9,043 nucleotides of DNA from NCBI GenBank assembly GCA_013140465.1, contig JABFST010000418.1:1-9043 (forward strand). The letters run 5' to 3'. Positions 6,537 through 9,043 of this stretch are shown in pieces. The DNA is from Methylococcaceae bacterium (GTDB lineage Bacteria > Pseudomonadota > Gammaproteobacteria > Methylococcales > Methylomonadaceae). Both the position numbers and the translations under genes were made by a program. Under the pieces are notes generated by a model that was given only the letters and a program-made list of their open reading frames with translations, made no database searches and was not told the DNA's origin. Each line of letters starts with the position of its first letter. The first letter of the stretch is position 1.

Positions 6537-6586
6537 TAGCCAAGTAGTACAATAACAGCCAATAAGACACAAAAATAGGTGACAAC

Positions 6587-6949
6587 ATGAACGCAATCCC
6601 ATTTGATACCTTGCACTTTGCCAACCGACTTAAGGCCGTTGGCTTCACTGATGAACAGGCAGAAGCAATCACTGAACTACAACGTGCCGCCACAGACAGC
6701 ACACTAGAACAGGCGCGGCATGATTACCATCTTGATGATGTGGCGACCAAGCGGGACATGAAAGAGCTGGAAACAACGCTAAAACATGAAGTAGAGCTAT
6801 TGAGAGCCGACACAGGGCGCATGATTGCCGAAACCAACCAACGCATTTACGAAAGCAAAGCCGACTTAACCCGTTGGATAGTTGGTGCAGGTTTTCTGCA
6901 AACCACACTCATCATTGGCGTACTGCTAAAAATAACGCACCTGATATAA
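6587..6949 (+). CDS. DUF1640-like coiled-coil protein with C-terminal membrane anchor
   Basis: 120 residues. The N-terminal part (PFDTLHFANRLKAVGFTDEQAEAITELQ, about 5-32) matches the start of bacterial DUF1640 proteins, the family related to the mitochondrial CCDC90/MCUR1 group. A charged helical coiled-coil region follows (about 35-95: TKRDMKELETTLKHEVELL...). A hydrophobic helix at 96-117 then gives a tail-anchored layout with the coiled coil in the cytoplasm. The bacterial function is unknown. AGGTG lies 5 nt before the ATG. A TACAAT hexamer at 6548-6553 could be a -10 but has no convincing -35. The gene stands alone between the integrase relic and a strong hairpin, so it may be cargo of the lost element or an unrelated neighbour. 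It appears intact. Confidence 0.8.
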   Translation: MNAIPFDTLHFANRLKAVGFTDEQAEAITELQRAATDSTLEQARHDYHLDDVATKRDMKELETTLKHEVELLRADTGRMIAETNQRIYESKADLTRWIVGAGFLQTTLIIGVLLKITHLI

Positions 6950-6956
6950 GGCACTT

Positions 6957-6993
6957 ATTCAGGCCCCCTCCTTTTTAAGGAGGGGGCCTGAAT
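6957..6993. terminator. Perfect 17-bp palindrome after the DUF1640-like gene
   Basis: The arms ATTCAGGCCCCCTCCTT (6957-6973) and AAGGAGGGGGCCTGAAT (6977-6993) are perfectly complementary with a 3-nt TTT loop. It starts 7 nt after the stop codon, the position of an intrinsic terminator. The following bases (GTTTAC) are a poor U-tract, so it may act mainly by its GC-rich stem or be a copy of a dispersed palindromic repeat. It is symmetrical and would fold on either strand. Confidence 0.75.
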
Positions 6994-7306
6994 GTTTACG
7001 ATATAAGCAAACGTAGATTCGACCCAACCGTGTGCTTAGCAACACGCGGTACAGCAAAAACGGTACACTTTATTAAACAGAAGTGTTTTGTTTGCCCCAA
7101 AAAAAACCAGATAGGATGCTTGATGTGAAGCAGCACAGGGCAAAAAAATGAAAAGCTTAGGTTTGCAATACCGTAAGTATCAACGCGGGAATACGCTTTT
7201 TTGCACTTAAATTCGGTAGGTGTTGCGGGGGATTTTTAACAAGATTCAATGCGGACTGGCGCACTGCTTAGGAATATGAGCTTTGATTTGCTGAGTAGTA
7301 TATGAA
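6994..7306. other. 313-bp gene-free stretch with minor dyads
   Basis: No convincing reading frame on either strand. It contains an 8-bp stem with one G-U pair (7027-7034 with 7043-7050), a direct repeat CGGTACA at 7047-7053 and 7061-7067 (14-bp period), and nested arms TTTGCCC/GGGCAAA (7091-7097, 7138-7144) around TGCTT/AAGCA (7117-7121, 7128-7132). None matches an RNA family I can name. No clear terminator for the tRNA was found. Confidence 0.5.
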
Positions 7307-7396
7307 TGGCGGAGAAGCAGGGATTCGAACCCTGGGAGGGGATCAACCCTCAACGGTTTTCAAGACCGCCGCTTTCGGCCGCTCAGCCACCTCTCC
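7307..7396 (-). tRNA. serT: tRNA-Ser (anticodon UGA)
   Basis: The minus strand reads from GGAGAGG at 7396 to an encoded CCA at 7309-7307, 90 nt in all. The acceptor stem GGAGAGG pairs with CTTCTCC (7317-7311) with one G-U, and the discriminator is G (7310). The anticodon loop is CTTGAAA with TGA, closed by GGT/ACC-type pairs, so it decodes UCN-type serine codons, mainly UCA. A long variable arm (GGGTTGATCCCC region) marks a class II tRNA, and GGTTCGAATCC is the T-loop. It is divergent from yoaA. The nearby integrase relic is notable because such integrases often use tRNA 3' ends, but the tRNA is intact and no second copy of its 3' end is visible. Confidence 0.97.
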
Positions 7397-7407
7397 GCAA
7401 GCCGCAT

Positions 7408-7435
7408 ATAATAACCCAGAACTTTAAAAATGCAA
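7408..7435 (-). promoter_or_regulatory. Candidate sigma-70 promoter of tRNA-Ser
   Basis: On the minus strand TTGCAT (7435-7430, 3/6 to consensus) is separated by 16 nt from TATTAT (7413-7408, 5/6). The start would fall near 7401, just ahead of the mature tRNA 5' end at 7396. The -35 element is weak. Confidence 0.45.
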
Positions 7436-7523
7436 CTTTTTTTGTTGCCTATTGCGTAGTCCAGCCATTTTAAAACCCACGCTGTGGTGTGGAAAGTGTT
7501 TAGAGCCTACAAAAAGCCCAGGT

Positions 7524-7549
7524 TATGGGGCAATTTTGCATTCCCCATA
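7524..7549. repeat. Inverted repeat TATGGGG / CCCCATA upstream of yoaA
   Basis: Perfect 7-bp arms (7524-7530 and 7543-7549) around a 12-nt loop, in the divergent tRNA-Ser/yoaA interval. It could be a transcript hairpin or a binding site; its function is unknown. Confidence 0.4.
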
Positions 7550-7558
7550 GCATTATTG

Positions 7559-7580
7559 TTGACATTGCCCTACTATGTCA
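7559..7580 (+). promoter_or_regulatory. Consensus -35 TTGACA embedded in a TGACAT-N9-ATGTCA dyad
   Basis: TTGACA at 7559-7564 is a perfect -35 hexamer 51 nt before the yoaA GTG. No good -10 follows at 16-18 nt (the region reads CTTTTTAG). The same bases form a 6-9-6 dyad (7560-7565 and 7575-7580), the layout of an operator overlapping a promoter. It does not match the LexA consensus CTGTN8ACAG. Confidence 0.4.
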
Positions 7581-7614
7581 GCTTTTTAGCGACGCCAGTT
7601 CGGCATATTTTCTT

Positions 7615-9043
7615 GTGACAGACACAAAACAATTTTTTGGCAGTGACGGCGCGTTGGCGGCGGTCATTTCTGCTTACCAGCCGCGCTTGGCACAGCAGGA
7701 AATGGCGGATGCCGTGGCTTTGGCGATTAAGGACAAACGGCATTTAATTGCCGAAGCAGGTACAGGCACGGGCAAAACTTTTGCTTATCTGGTGCCCGCC
7801 ATTTTGTCGGGCAAAAAAACCATCATTTCCACAGGCACAAAAAATCTTCAAGACCAATTGTTTGGCAAAGATTTACCCCTCATCCGCAAAGCCATCAAAG
7901 TGCCTTTTGATGCCGCCTTGCTAAAAGGCCGCAGCAATTATTTATGCACTTATCGGCTGCAAAACGCCTTAAACTCTACTTTAGGCTTTGCCAAAGAAGA
8001 TGCCCTGGCCTTGGGCAAAATCAAATCGTGGGCAAACCGCACTTTGGTGGGTGATATAGCCGAAATGTCCGATGTTGCGGAAGGCAATCCGGTTTGGTAT
8101 CAGGCCACATCGACCATCGACAATTGTTTGGGCCAAGATTGCCCTGATTATGCCGATTGTTTTCTGGTAAAAGCGCGCAAAAAAGCCCAAGACGCCGATG
8201 TGCTGGTCGTCAACCATCATTTGCTGTGTGCCGACTGGTCTTTGCGTGACGGCGGTTTTGGCGAACTGTTGCCCAATGCCGAGGTGGTGGTGATAGACGA
8301 AGCGCACCAATTGGCTGACACCGCCGCCAATTTTTTAGGCATTAATTTAGGCTCTAAGCAATTGCATGATTTGGCACAAGATGCCTTAATTGAATATCAC
8401 AAAGATGCGACAGACATTCCAGCGTTGCGCACGGCGGCTGAAGATTTGGAACACGAAACCAAAGACTTGCGTTTGGCGTTTGGCCTTGATCTCAAACGCG
8501 GCGAATGGCGGGAGCTTGAACAAAACCCCAAAATATCGGCGGGCTTGGTTGCCGTCCAGGCGCAATTGGGGCGGTTGCTGGAGCAGTTAAAGCTGGCTTC
8601 GGTCAAGACTAAAGCCTTAGATGCGTGCTTTAAGCGTGCGGAAGATTTGCTGGATAAGTTGGGGCTGATTTTAGACCCGCGCAGCGGCAAATGGATACGC
8701 TGGTATGAAATACACCGCAAAACCTTTACCTTAAGCCTAACGCCGCTAGACATCGCCGCCGAATTCCAAAATTTTATGCAACAACATCAGGCGGCATGGA
8801 TTTTTACCTCAGCCACCTTAAGCATTGCCAATAAGTTTGATTATTTTGCCAATAATTTGGGCATCACCCAAGCCACCAGCGCCAGTTGGGGCAGCCCGTT
8901 TGATTATGCGGCACAATCCTTGTTTTATCATCCTAAAGGCTTGCCCCAGCCGACGGATCCGCAATTTACCGCCTTAATTGTCGATTTTGCCTTGCCTGTG
9001 CTGGAAGCCAGCCTAGGCCGTGCGTTTTTTTTGTTTACTAGCC
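7615..9043 (+). CDS. yoaA: YoaA, DinG/XPD-family Fe-S DNA helicase (5' part; runs off the window)
   Basis: 476 codons are visible of the roughly 640 usual. YoaA is an ATP-dependent 5'-3' DNA helicase; in E. coli it works with the polymerase subunit HolC (chi) in repair at stalled forks. Motifs: AGTGTGKT Walker A at 48-55; four iron-sulfur cysteines C111, C171, C176 and C182; VVNHH at 198-202; Walker B VVIDEAH with DEAH at 228-231; and TSATLS at 398-403. The second helicase lobe lies beyond the edge. The GTG at 7615 gives MTDTKQFFGSDGALAAVISA, which aligns with the E. coli start (MTDDFAPDGQLAKAIPGF). The frame is open up to an ATG at 7525, but the extra 30 residues look non-coding and overlap the dyads. 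No clear Shine-Dalgarno is seen, and with GTG this suggests low expression. Confidence 0.95.
   Translation, partial: MTDTKQFFGSDGALAAVISAYQPRLAQQEMADAVALAIKDKRHLIAEAGTGTGKTFAYLVPAILSGKKTIISTGTKNLQDQLFGKDLPLIRKAIKVPFDAALLKGRSNYLCTYRLQNALNSTLGFAKEDALALGKIKSWANRTLVGDIAEMSDVAEGNPVWYQATSTIDNCLGQDCPDYADCFLVKARKKAQDADVLVVNHHLLCADWSLRDGGFGELLPNAEVVVIDEAHQLADTAANFLGINLGSKQLHDLAQDALIEYHKDATDIPALRTAAEDLEHETKDLRLAFGLDLKRGEWRELEQNPKISAGLVAVQAQLGRLLEQLKLASVKTKALDACFKRAEDLLDKLGLILDPRSGKWIRWYEIHRKTFTLSLTPLDIAAEFQNFMQQHQAAWIFTSATLSIANKFDYFANNLGITQATSASWGSPFDYAAQSLFYHPKGLPQPTDPQFTALIVDFALPVLEASLGRAFFLFTS

Noticed and set aside
7307..7396. att site duplication at the tRNA-Ser 3' end
   Set aside because: No second copy of the tRNA 3' segment (GGAGAAGCAGGGATTCGAAC on the plus strand) was found in the window; ATTCGACCC near 7015 is too short to count.
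7559..7580. LexA (SOS) box before yoaA
   Set aside because: The dyad TGACAT-N9-ATGTCA does not match CTGTN8ACAG in sequence or spacing.
7525..7614. 30-residue upstream extension of YoaA from an in-frame ATG
   Set aside because: The E. coli protein aligns from the GTG at 7615; the extra residues show no family similarity and cover two dyads and a -35 hexamer.
8390..8753. Short reading frames on both strands inside yoaA
   Set aside because: They overlap a clearly coding helicase frame and have no recognisable features.

Overview
This window looks like chromosomal DNA of a gammaproteobacterium with mid-range GC. The HtpX, YoaA and NudF-type proteins all read as gammaproteobacterial. The membrane DUF2760 + Hsp70 pair and the PQQ-type sorbosone dehydrogenase family would fit a methanotroph such as Methylococcales, but that placement is inference from gene content and no marker gene is present.

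Left part (1-3751, minus strand): three genes read leftwards as a probable operon: a small exported protein (2294-2677), a single-pass membrane protein with a DUF2760 domain (1574-2236), and a divergent Hsp70-family ATPase (1577 to beyond the left edge). The last two overlap by ATGA. Before them lies htpX, an inner-membrane zinc protease of the heat-shock response. It starts at 3691 and is preceded by a near-consensus sigma-32 promoter. This half is therefore dominated by protein quality control.

Middle (3805-5543, plus strand): an exported glucose/sorbosone dehydrogenase-family protein overlaps a NudF-like ADP-ribose pyrophosphatase by ATGA. Next comes a type II toxin-antitoxin pair (5601-6282). 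The antitoxin is intact, but the PIN toxin is split by a one-base frameshift in a G run.

Right-middle (6312-7396): the stretch first scored as empty (6283-6586) contains a decayed C-terminus of a P4/DUF4102-type tyrosine integrase, with its catalytic Tyr replaced by Asn and a conserved Trp turned into an amber stop. A coiled-coil, tail-anchored DUF1640-like gene follows and ends in a perfect 17-bp palindrome. After 313 bp without a gene comes tRNA-Ser(UGA) on the minus strand. The integrase relic, broken toxin and nearby tRNA suggest an old mobile-element insertion that has eroded, although no att duplication was found.

Right end (7615-9043, plus strand): the first 476 codons of yoaA, a DinG/XPD-family iron-sulfur DNA helicase, starting at GTG and running off the window. 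It is transcribed divergently from the tRNA.

The best leads are the Hsp70/DUF2760/exported-protein operon, whose function is not established as far as I know, the sigma-32 site at htpX, the hidden integrase relic and the frameshifted PIN toxin. I saw no CRISPR array, rRNA or complete insertion sequence.
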